From the NCBI RefSeq assembly GCF_016463975.1, contig NZ_JAEMNX010000012.1:62001-126000 (forward strand): a DNA stretch of 64,000 nucleotides. The letters run 5' to 3'. The notes beneath the pieces are model-generated. The model was not told the origin of the DNA. It saw only the letters and a list, made by a program, of their open reading frames with translations, and did not search any database. The stretch is from Marinomonas transparens (GTDB lineage: Bacteria; Pseudomonadota; Gammaproteobacteria; Pseudomonadales; Marinomonadaceae). A program made the position numbers and the translations under genes. Below, in pieces: positions 25,773 to 32,946 of this stretch; the first letter of the stretch is position 1; each line of letters opens with the position of its first letter.

Positions 25773-26807
25773 TTACGCTAGTTCCACTCGATTACGCCCC
25801 TTCTCTTTGCCTCGGTACAAGGCTTTATCTGCCGTTTTAATGATTTTAAGTTGAGAGGTATTTTGCTCGCTGTAATTCGCCACACCCAAGGTAATGGTAA
25901 GGGGAAGGTTGAAGTCGCTGTAAGTTCGTTGGAATATCACGCTTCTTAATTTTTCAGCAATGTTAGCCGCTTCATTTAATTTTGTTTCAGGGAGAACAAG
26001 GATGAATTCTTCACCGCCAAATCTAGCAAGTATGTCGCTTTTTCTGATGTTCGATGCAAGCGTATCGGCGACTTCAATGAGGCACACATCTCCAACATCA
26101 TGCCCATATTTGTCATTCACTTTTTTAAAAAAATCGATATCGATTAAGACTAAACTGAGAGGGCTATTTGTAAGAAGAGATTGATTAAGATTTCGATTGA
26201 AGTGGAAGTTAAAACCCCGTCGGTTAAATAAATGAGTGAGAGGGTCGTGTATGTTTTCTTCTTTTAATTGTTCGGTAAGCTTGTTGTATCTTTTAAGGAA
26301 AAAGCGGCCAAATAAGGTGCTTGTGATCAAGGTGATGGTAAGCCAAAAACCGCGAGTATAAGATTTTTCTTCGATATAGATATCACCAGTTAGGTCTGCG
26401 ACCTGATGCCCAAAAAATGAGAAAACTATAATGCCAAAGACCAATATTATCCCAACACATAATGACTCCCATTTTCCGCCAAGAAGTGCTGCTATGATGG
26501 GATACAGGGGTAAAATATGAGTGAATTGGCTATTTACGCCACCAGAGATAAGCAATAAAGGCGTAATTGTAATAATGCCTGAAGATAGCAGAATGGCGAC
26601 TTCCCACTGGGGTAATCGATTGGAGCGAATAATAAAATACACTGATAAGACAAGTAAAAAATCTAAAATAGCGATCCAGGTAAAATAGGATGGCAGTGAA
26701 ACTATTAATGGCCTAAATATAATGGCAAAGAGGATAGCGATGAGTGAAATGGAAGCTACCCGTAATGTCAGCTTGTGATTGAGTTGGTGGTTAAAGTCGT
26801 CAGCCAT
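25773..26807 (-). CDS. Membrane-bound diguanylate cyclase (GGDEF) with I-site
   Basis: A 344-residue protein with about six membrane helices in residues 15-170 and a cytoplasmic GGDEF domain from about 185. The active loop GGEEF is at 264-268, preceded by the RKSD (255-258) inhibitory site, so feedback control by c-di-GMP is expected. The substrate motif is DIDFFKKVNDKYGHD. It differs from the other cyclase at 12557-13723, which lacks the I-site. It stands alone, convergent with the sulfatase gene. Confidence 0.92.
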   Translation of the reverse strand: MADDFNHQLNHKLTLRVASISLIAILFAIIFRPLIVSLPSYFTWIAILDFLLVLSVYFIIRSNRLPQWEVAILLSSGIITITPLLLISGGVNSQFTHILPLYPIIAALLGGKWESLCVGIILVFGIIVFSFFGHQVADLTGDIYIEEKSYTRGFWLTITLITSTLFGRFFLKRYNKLTEQLKEENIHDPLTHLFNRRGFNFHFNRNLNQSLLTNSPLSLVLIDIDFFKKVNDKYGHDVGDVCLIEVADTLASNIRKSDILARFGGEEFILVLPETKLNEAANIAEKLRSVIFQRTYSDFNLPLTITLGVANYSEQNTSQLKIIKTADKALYRGKEKGRNRVELA

Positions 26808-27134
26808 ATAAAGTGAGTCTAATTGCTTATAGTTTTGTTGTAATAATCTGAAATATGACTATTGAATAGGCGTAAAATTGTAACATTAGATTACCTTGTT
26901 GATTAGCCTTTTAAGTGATTATTATTCTCTGTCTCATATACAACTTGTCTTTCAAATCCCACTAGGTGATACAAGTCCATATCAGTGTGAGCTAGTTATC
27001 ATAGCCTTGAGGCTAAAAGTGCTTGATTAATTCTAAGCGTAGGTGTGGTCAGTGAAGTTTTTCAATTTTGCTTTTAGTAGCAATTGTTTTTCTTTCTAAA
27101 CGCCCAGCCAGTGCAGGGCGTTTTGGTATTGTTG
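26808..27134. other. Intergenic region, no gene seen
   Basis: 327 bases between the start of the GGDEF gene and the stop of the EamA gene, both on the minus strand. I see no convincing coding sequence. It holds a small hairpin (TAGCC-TTGA-GGCTA, 27002-27015) and the terminator at its right end; the left part must contain the GGDEF promoter, but no strong -35/-10 pair is evident. Confidence 0.6.
27098..27123 (-). terminator. Probable terminator after the EamA transporter gene
   Basis: An 8-base-pair stem AAACGCCC/GGGCGTTT (27098-27105 with 27116-27123) encloses a 10-base loop just 11 bases beyond the stop codon. The U-run is short on both strands. Confidence 0.6.
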
Positions 27135-28013
27135 TTAGACGGGAGCTTGTTGTACTTTTGTGATTTTTTGGTTGAACTTATCATTTACCCAAAGGGCTAA
27201 TAAAATAATTCCGCCACCTATCGCTAAACGAACAATATCGGCATCTCGATTCCAGAACAAAACATTGACTAAAATACCTGCTGGGATGAGTAGGTTATTT
27301 GCCACCGCAAGTGTTCCTACGTTAACCATAGTCGCTCCTTTATTCCACGCAAAGTAACCTAGGCCAGAAGCAATAATGCCAAGGTAGGTCAATATAGACC
27401 ATTGTAATGTGGTGCTTGGAAGTTTGTCAGGATTCCCTAATGCTAGATAGCAAGGAATCACTACCGTGAGAGCGCCGATAAAAAACCACCCAAAGACAGT
27501 ACGTTGCGCTAGGTCTGGACGTTCTTTAGCAATCACACGTTTATAACCTACTTGCCCAGCGGCAAAGCATATATTTGCACCTTGAACGATGAGTAAGCCT
27601 TTGATAAAGCCTTCGTCGATTCCCTGATAACGAATAGCGACAGCGCCAAGGATGGCAAGTAGGGCACTAATGATAAAGCCGACATTTATTCGGCGGTCTA
27701 GTAAGTCATTAATGAGTGTGACATAGAGCGGTGTCATTACAGTAAAGAGTAAGACTTCCGGAACGGACAAATATAAGAATGATTGGTAGTAAAAACCGTA
27801 CATTATGCCAAGTTGTAAAGCACCACAGACCATCAATTGAAGGGCTATCTTGGGTTCTATTTGACGTAGTTTTAGGAAGGGAAGAAAAACGATTGTTGCT
27901 AGTGAAACGCGCATTAAAACAGAGAACCAAGCATCAACTTGTCCTGCTAGGTAAACCCCTATTAGGCTAAAAGAAAACGCCCATAGAAGGGTGACGGCGA
28001 TAAGTATTGGCAT
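27135..28013 (-). CDS. EamA/DMT-superfamily transporter
   Basis: A 292-residue member of the drug/metabolite transporter superfamily with about ten membrane helices in two EamA repeats. The first repeat begins MPILIAVTLLWAFSFSLIGVYL; the second has SILTYLGIIASGLGYFAWNKGATMVN, a very typical EamA segment. Substrates in the family are metabolites or amino acids, and none can be named here. ATG 28013 is preferred over an in-frame TTG at 28028 because it directly starts the first helix. Monocistronic. Confidence 0.88.
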   Translation of the reverse strand: MPILIAVTLLWAFSFSLIGVYLAGQVDAWFSVLMRVSLATIVFLPFLKLRQIEPKIALQLMVCGALQLGIMYGFYYQSFLYLSVPEVLLFTVMTPLYVTLINDLLDRRINVGFIISALLAILGAVAIRYQGIDEGFIKGLLIVQGANICFAAGQVGYKRVIAKERPDLAQRTVFGWFFIGALTVVIPCYLALGNPDKLPSTTLQWSILTYLGIIASGLGYFAWNKGATMVNVGTLAVANNLLIPAGILVNVLFWNRDADIVRLAIGGGIILLALWVNDKFNQKITKVQQAPV

Positions 28014-28234
28014 GAGACTGGGTTCCAAATGAATATTTCGGCTAAGTTTACCTATTTTCCTGTCAGGGATAAAACAGTTTACCTACTAAATTTTATAGGT
28101 TTACTAGTGTCTTTAAATCAATCTCTTTTGCTGCTTATCAATTACATGATAAAAGTGACTTTATTGTGATTTTTGATGTTTTTTTGACGAAACCACTTTG
28201 TTGCTTTTATCGTCTTTTAAGCCTTTTTAAAACC

Positions 28235-28248
28235 TTGATCTAGATTAA
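28235..28248 (+). promoter_or_regulatory. FNR/ANR-like box upstream of ompW
   Basis: TTGATCTAGATTAA matches the FNR/ANR consensus TTGAT-N4-ATCAA at 9 of 10 defined positions. It lies 70 bases ahead of the ompW ATG. FNR control of ompW is known in E. coli, which supports the site, but the -10 element here is not distinct. Confidence 0.6.
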
Positions 28249-28317
28249 TAATTTTATTTTCAACCCTGTTACTTTTTTGTTCACAGACATGTTGTTTGAT
28301 CAAAAAAGGAATCTATT

Positions 28318-28932
28318 ATGAAAGCGTTACTTCCTGTTGCTCTTGTTTCTGTTCTTTGCTCTTCTCTTGCATTTGCTCATGATGCTGGTGATATTTTTGT
28401 GCGTGGTGGTCTGGCGACAGTTATGCCAAATGAAAGCAGTGATGATGTCGCTGGCTCTGGTGAATTGGAGATAGCTAATGACACTCAGATTGGTTTGACT
28501 CTGACTTATATGTTGACTGATCAGTTTGGTGTCGAGGTATTAGCAGCGACGCCTTTTACCCATAAAGTGTCGACTGCAGGCTTGGGAGAAGTGGCTGAAG
28601 TGTCTCATTTGCCGCCTTCTTTTATGGCGCAATATTACTTTGGTCAGGCAGGCAGCCAAATTCGACCTTATGTTGGTGCAGGTTTGAATTACACCGTTTT
28701 TTTTGATGAAAAGGGCAAAGGTTCTACCTTAGGTGGAACGGATGTGAACCTTGATAATTCCTTTGGCTTGGCGGCCCAAGTGGGTGTTGATGTGAACTTT
28801 GCCGAAGGCTGGTTTGCGAATGCCTCTGTTTGGTATATGGATATTAATACCGATGTACATACCGTTGCTGGAACCTTTGACACAGATATTGATCCTATTA
28901 CTGTGATGGCTAGTGTGGGTTATACCTTTTAA
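28318..28932 (+). CDS. ompW: OmpW-family outer-membrane protein
   Basis: A 204-residue OmpW-type eight-stranded beta barrel. A signal peptide (about residues 1-20, ending SLAFA) is followed by the family opening AGDIFVRGGLATVMPNES. Later segments LTLTYMLTDQFGVEVLAATPF and QYYFGQAGSQIRPYVGAGLNYT are hallmarks, and it ends in the aromatic VGYTF needed for barrel assembly. OmpW forms a small hydrophobic channel in the outer membrane. An AAGGA ribosome site precedes the ATG, an FNR-like box lies upstream, and a strong terminator follows. Confidence 0.94.
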   Translation: MKALLPVALVSVLCSSLAFAHDAGDIFVRGGLATVMPNESSDDVAGSGELEIANDTQIGLTLTYMLTDQFGVEVLAATPFTHKVSTAGLGEVAEVSHLPPSFMAQYYFGQAGSQIRPYVGAGLNYTVFFDEKGKGSTLGGTDVNLDNSFGLAAQVGVDVNFAEGWFANASVWYMDINTDVHTVAGTFDTDIDPITVMASVGYTF

Positions 28933-28958
28933 TATTAACTAAGCTGGCGGTACTATAT

Positions 28959-28993
28959 AAAAGGTTTTGATTTTTGAATCAAAACCTTTTTTT
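28959..28993 (+). terminator. Intrinsic terminator after ompW
   Basis: A perfect 14-base-pair stem (AAAAGGTTTTGATT 28959-28972, complement 28977-28990) with a TTTG loop runs into a T-run to 28993. Confidence 0.9.
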
Positions 28994-29066
28994 GTCTGCT
29001 AAGTTATGTTGATGGTCTATTTTGGGGTCGGCTGATGTTTTATTTTGATCGTGAACGGAGAGTGTG

Positions 29067-29705
29067 ATGAAGCCTGAACTCCTTGCTGAATATGAAGTTC
29101 AGTGCCAAGCTTTTTTAGCGGCAGAGGAAGGTGTCGATGTGGCGCATGACTTAAGTCATATTTTCCGTGTTGTGAAAGTAGCAAAGCAACTAGCGAATGA
29201 AGAAAAAGCCAACCTAGCAGTAATAGTGCCATCTGCTTGGCTGCATGGTTGTGTTTCTTTCGCTAAAAATCACCCAGAGAGAAGTAAGGCCTCAACACTT
29301 GCCGCTGATAAGGCTGTCGCTTTTTTGACGTCGATTGACTATCCCGAAGTGTATTTAGACGCGATACATCATGCTATTCAAACCCATAGTTTTAGCGCGA
29401 ATATTGCGCCTGAAAGCTTAGAAGCAAAAATCGTCCAAGACGCAGATCGATTAGATGCATTAGGTGCGATTGGGGTGGCTCGCTGTATGCAAGTGAGTGG
29501 GGCTTTAAACCGAGCTTTGTATGCATCAGAAGATCCGTTTTGTGTAGCACGTACGCCCGATGATACGCTTTATTCCATTGATCATTTCTATAAGAAGTTA
29601 TTTTGTATCGCTAAGAGCTTAAACACAGCTTCTGCCCGATTGGAAGGACGTCGGCGTGAAAAAGTGATGCGGACTTTTTTAACTCAGTTAGCAGTAGAAA
29701 TTTAG
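29067..29705 (+). CDS. YedJ-like HD-superfamily protein with altered HD doublet
   Basis: A 212-residue protein strongly like E. coli YedJ, a predicted metal-dependent phosphohydrolase. First metal His is in VAHDLSHIFRV; the C-terminal QDADRLDALGAIGVAR motif is intact. The HD doublet that should read FHDIVSLAKNHP reads LHGCVSFAKNHP: Gly61 replaces the metal-binding Asp (codon GGT for GAT). The enzyme may thus be inactive or changed in chemistry. ATG 29067 follows GGAG by six bases; a GTG three bases upstream is also possible. It converges on modC. Confidence 0.82.
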   Translation: MKPELLAEYEVQCQAFLAAEEGVDVAHDLSHIFRVVKVAKQLANEEKANLAVIVPSAWLHGCVSFAKNHPERSKASTLAADKAVAFLTSIDYPEVYLDAIHHAIQTHSFSANIAPESLEAKIVQDADRLDALGAIGVARCMQVSGALNRALYASEDPFCVARTPDDTLYSIDHFYKKLFCIAKSLNTASARLEGRRREKVMRTFLTQLAVEI

Positions 29706-29725
29706 GCGAAGAATCGACGATTTTT

Positions 29726-30832
29726 TTAAGATAAAACCGCGACAGATTTGATTTGGGCTATGAGGCTTTGGCCTTTTTTTAGCTTCAAATTATGGGCGGA
29801 TAAGCTGGTGATTCTCGCTAGAATGGGGGTGCTTTCTGCTAAGACACGGACCATCACCATGCTAGGGTCTTGCTGGTCTTCTTCCATATCATCAACAACA
29901 ACTGATAACTTGTTGAGAATACTGGAATCATTATGTTTGCTAAGGGATAGGCTGACATCTTTAGATTGCACTCTTAGTCGCACAGTGTCGCCTAGTTGTT
30001 CATTCCCTTGTTTAAAGACAATGTGTTGGCTTCCAAAATTCATCCATGACAATGTCCACTGTGATTCCTGTTTTTCTACTGTACCTGATATTAAAACGCT
30101 GGCATCTTGGTATTTAGAAAAAGAGGTGCCCAGTGTGCCAAGTAGGTTTTGTGTTTCTCCCTGTTCAACCACCTTGCCTTTATTGAGCACGACCATGTAA
30201 TCCGCGAGTCGTATGACCTCATCTAATGAGTGGCTGACATAGAGAATAGGGATGCGGCATCGGCGACATAGTTGTTCTAAATAGGGCAGGATTTCTTGTT
30301 TGAGAACGTCATCTAGGCCTGCTAATGGTTCATCCATGAGTAGCAGTTGCGGTTGGATAAGTAGCGCTCTGGCAATAGCAACCCGTTGGCGTTCTCCTCC
30401 AGATAACTGTTGAGGATATTGAGACAATATAGGCTCAATATTCATCAGTGCAATGACTTCATCATAAGTGATGATGGCGTGACTTTTATTCGCTCTTTTG
30501 ATGGCAAATTGTAAGTTTTCATCAGCCGTCAGGTGCGGGAATAAGCTGGCTTCTTGAAATACATAGCCAATTGGGCGTTGGTGAGTGGGAAGCCAGAAAT
30601 CACGACTTTGCCAAATTTCATTATTGAGATTTATTGTGCCCTGTGGGCTTCTTTCTAGTCCTGCCACACAGCGAAGAAATGTGGTTTTTCCTGAGCCTGA
30701 AGGGCCAAATAAAGCGGTTACCCCGGTGTGAGCAATGTGTAAATCTACATCGAGTGAGAAGCCCGATTGCTCTGAATACTGTTTAGTAAGTTTGACTTCT
30801 AGTCTATTGGTACTTTGCCTGTTTACCATCAC
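29726..30832 (-). CDS. modC: Molybdate ABC transporter ATP-binding protein
   Basis: A 368-residue ModC. The ATPase half has Walker A GPSGSGKTT (about 42-50), signature LSGGERQRVAIARALL and Walker B LLLMDEP. The C-terminal part (from about 290) is a TOBE/Mop-type domain ending in LKLKKGQSLIAQIKSVAVL, which in this family binds molybdate and tunes transport. It powers molybdate import for molybdenum-cofactor enzymes. The start overlaps the modB stop by 4 bases, and it is the last gene of the operon. Confidence 0.94.
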   Translation of the reverse strand: MMVNRQSTNRLEVKLTKQYSEQSGFSLDVDLHIAHTGVTALFGPSGSGKTTFLRCVAGLERSPQGTINLNNEIWQSRDFWLPTHQRPIGYVFQEASLFPHLTADENLQFAIKRANKSHAIITYDEVIALMNIEPILSQYPQQLSGGERQRVAIARALLIQPQLLLMDEPLAGLDDVLKQEILPYLEQLCRRCRIPILYVSHSLDEVIRLADYMVVLNKGKVVEQGETQNLLGTLGTSFSKYQDASVLISGTVEKQESQWTLSWMNFGSQHIVFKQGNEQLGDTVRLRVQSKDVSLSLSKHNDSSILNKLSVVVDDMEEDQQDPSMVMVRVLAESTPILARITSLSAHNLKLKKGQSLIAQIKSVAVLS

Positions 30833-31533
30833 AAACTACCTATTAAGGATGTGCTCTTGCTACGTTTTTGCAAACTATAGAGTAGCGCAAGGGCAATGAA
30901 GGCAAAGGCGATCATGAGCAATGAAAGGGTGTGGGCTTGTCCGTATTCTAAGGCTTCTACATGGTCATAGATTTGTATGGAAATGACTCGTGTTTCATTG
31001 GATATATTGCCACCTATCATGAGCACGACGCCAAACTCACCAACCGTATGGGCAAAGCCTAATACTGCGGCGCTGATGTAACCGGGTTTAGCGAGAGGAA
31101 GCGCAATATGAATAAAGCTATCCCAAGGTGATGACCTAAGTGTGGCTGCCGCTTCTAGAGGCCTTTCTCCCATAGCAGCAAAGGCATTTTGAATGGGCTG
31201 AACGACAAAAGGTAAGGAATACACCATAGAGGCGATGACTAGGCCTTCAAAGCTAAAGGGAAGAGAGATTCCTATATTGCCTAGCCATTTTCCTAGGCTG
31301 CCCTGAGGGCCTAAAAATAGTAGCAAGTAAAAGCCTAAGACCGTTGGCGGCAGAATAAGAGGCATGGCGACAATGGCATTAATCGGACCTTTTAGCCAAG
31401 ACTGAGTGCGAGCTAACCACCATGCGATGGGGGTGCTTACTATGATAAGCAAACAGGTCACTAGGCTGGCTAGTTTTAATGTGAGCCATATCGCTGTCAC
31501 ATCATCTGAACTTAATAGCATATTTAGCGTCAC
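30829..31533 (-). CDS. modB: Molybdate ABC transporter permease
   Basis: A 234-residue ModB permease with five membrane helices. The coupling (EAA) loop is EAAATLRSSPWDSFIHIALPLAKPG near residue 130, and AHTVGEFGVVLMIGGN is characteristic of ModB. It forms the homodimeric channel of the molybdate importer. It overlaps modC by 4 bases and the modA stop by 4 bases, so the three genes are translationally coupled. Confidence 0.95.
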   Translation of the reverse strand: MTLNMLLSSDDVTAIWLTLKLASLVTCLLIIVSTPIAWWLARTQSWLKGPINAIVAMPLILPPTVLGFYLLLFLGPQGSLGKWLGNIGISLPFSFEGLVIASMVYSLPFVVQPIQNAFAAMGERPLEAAATLRSSPWDSFIHIALPLAKPGYISAAVLGFAHTVGEFGVVLMIGGNISNETRVISIQIYDHVEALEYGQAHTLSLLMIAFAFIALALLYSLQKRSKSTSLIGSL

Positions 31534-32318
31534 CTAGCTTTGTTTTCTGAGTAGCCAAACTGGCGGATTTTTTCTTGTACATCAGGTCGCATTAAATACG
31601 CCATAAAGGCTTTCGCGAGTACTTTTTTTTGTGATCCTGAGAGAATCACTGCGGCTTGTTCAATGTCACGGTGAAGCTTATCTGATATGTCTTGGGTATG
31701 CCCCTGTACCTTACCAGATAATACTTGGGATAAGGCGATTAGACCCAAGTCTGCATTCTGGGAATAAACAAATTGGTAGGCTTGCGCAATATTTTCCCCC
31801 TGAACCAACTTGCCTTTTACATTAGGCCAAATCGCTAGGTTCCGTAAGCTTTCTACAGCAGCTTTTCCATAAGGGGCTAGTTTAGGGTTGGCGATGGCAA
31901 TTCGTTTAGCCGCTAGTAAAGAGTCTTTGAGCAGTGAAGATGGCATCGGATTAATTGACCAGAGCACTAATTTTCCTTGGGCATAAATAATTAAGCTGTC
32001 AGGCAAGGCGAGTTGTTGTTTTACAAGAGTACTTGGTTTGATGTTATCCGCCGATAGAAAAACATCAAAGGGGGCGCCATGTTGAATTTGTGCGAACAGT
32101 TTTCCTGATGAAGCAAATGAGAGTTGTAGTTGGTTGTTTGTTTCCTGCTCAAATTGTGTGGCTAGCTGTTTTATTGGCGCAATAAAATTAGACGCGACGG
32201 CAATATGTAAGGTGTCCGCCAGGGTGTTGGTAGAGAGGGCGAAAAGGATAGAGGTAAGAGTAACTCTGGCGAGTATCCATACTCGCAGAAGTTGATTGAG
32301 AGAGACTTGTTTTATCAC
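31530..32318 (-). CDS. modA: Molybdate-binding periplasmic protein
   Basis: A 262-residue ModA. A signal peptide (about residues 1-36, ending STNTLA) precedes the binding domain DTLHIAVASNFIAPIKQLA, with ligand-site segments SSGKLFAQIQHGAPFDVFLSAD and the NPKLAPYGKAA motif. GTG 32318 is chosen: GGGGAG lies seven bases upstream and the length matches E. coli ModA (257). An ATG at 32384 would overlap the Rieske gene and add a non-signal extension. It binds molybdate or tungstate in the periplasm for ModBC. Confidence 0.9.
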   Translation of the reverse strand: MIKQVSLNQLLRVWILARVTLTSILFALSTNTLADTLHIAVASNFIAPIKQLATQFEQETNNQLQLSFASSGKLFAQIQHGAPFDVFLSADNIKPSTLVKQQLALPDSLIIYAQGKLVLWSINPMPSSLLKDSLLAAKRIAIANPKLAPYGKAAVESLRNLAIWPNVKGKLVQGENIAQAYQFVYSQNADLGLIALSQVLSGKVQGHTQDISDKLHRDIEQAAVILSGSQKKVLAKAFMAYLMRPDVQEKIRQFGYSENKAR

Positions 32319-32352
32319 CTTAATGCTCCCCTTAAGATAAGATGAGTGCCCT

Positions 32353-32682
32353 CTAAGCGAGTAGTAGGTAGCAATTGCCTTCAACGATCCCTATGGTGGC
32401 GCGTTTTAGGGAGCTCCCTTGGCATGGGCCAGTAATACAAGAGCCATCTTTAGGTGAAAAAAGAGCACCATGGTGATGACACTTCAAATAGTCGCCTTCT
32501 TCATCCAGAGCACACTCTTTTTGACAACTTAGAGGCTTGTTTTGATGAGGGCAGAGGTTTTCATATGCAAAAATTTGTCCTTGTTGTTTAGTAATCAAAA
32601 AGTCGTTCTGTTCTACAGTGATGCTTAGTGCTTGACCTTCTGGAAGGCTTTGCGCATCAGGTATTAAATGTTGATTAAACAC
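32353..32682 (-). CDS. Rieske [2Fe-2S] ferredoxin-like protein
   Basis: A 109-residue single-domain Rieske protein. Cluster motifs are C-P-H (NLCPHQN, about residue 43-45) and C-H-H-H (LKCHHHGA, about 69-72), giving two Cys and two His ligands. The rest matches the NirD/biphenyl-type Rieske fold with FSPKDGSCITGPCQG. There is no signal peptide, so it should be a cytoplasmic electron carrier. It sits 34 bases upstream of modA on the same strand and may be co-transcribed with modABC; the partner enzyme is not in the window. The start is GTG with a weak ribosome site. Confidence 0.85.
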   Translation of the reverse strand: MFNQHLIPDAQSLPEGQALSITVEQNDFLITKQQGQIFAYENLCPHQNKPLSCQKECALDEEGDYLKCHHHGALFSPKDGSCITGPCQGSSLKRATIGIVEGNCYLLLA

Positions 32683-32911
32683 GTGATAATCGCACTCTTA
32701 TTATAATAATCTGTATTAATTCCAACTATATTGGGGCGTTGTGTCTGTCTGTTAATTCTCAGTGACTTTGGGATATTTTAATCTCACCGTAAATTTGATT
32801 TTGCCAAATGAAGGGCGATGTCAGCTAAATAAAGTGTTTGTAAGTATCGACTCTAAAGTGCCTACGGGTGAGAGTCAATATGCATCTATAGTGTAAGTTT
32901 TTGTTACTACG

Positions 32912-32940
32912 TTGCTTGCTTGCAATAAGCTCCTTATACT
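32912..32940 (+). promoter_or_regulatory. Candidate promoter placed right at the mrcB start
   Basis: TTGCTT (32912-32917) and TATACT (32935-32940) are separated by 17 bases. The predicted start of transcription falls at or next to the ATG at 32947, and no ribosome site is visible ahead of that ATG, so the mRNA may be leaderless. Confidence 0.45.
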
Positions 32941-32946
32941 CCCTTC

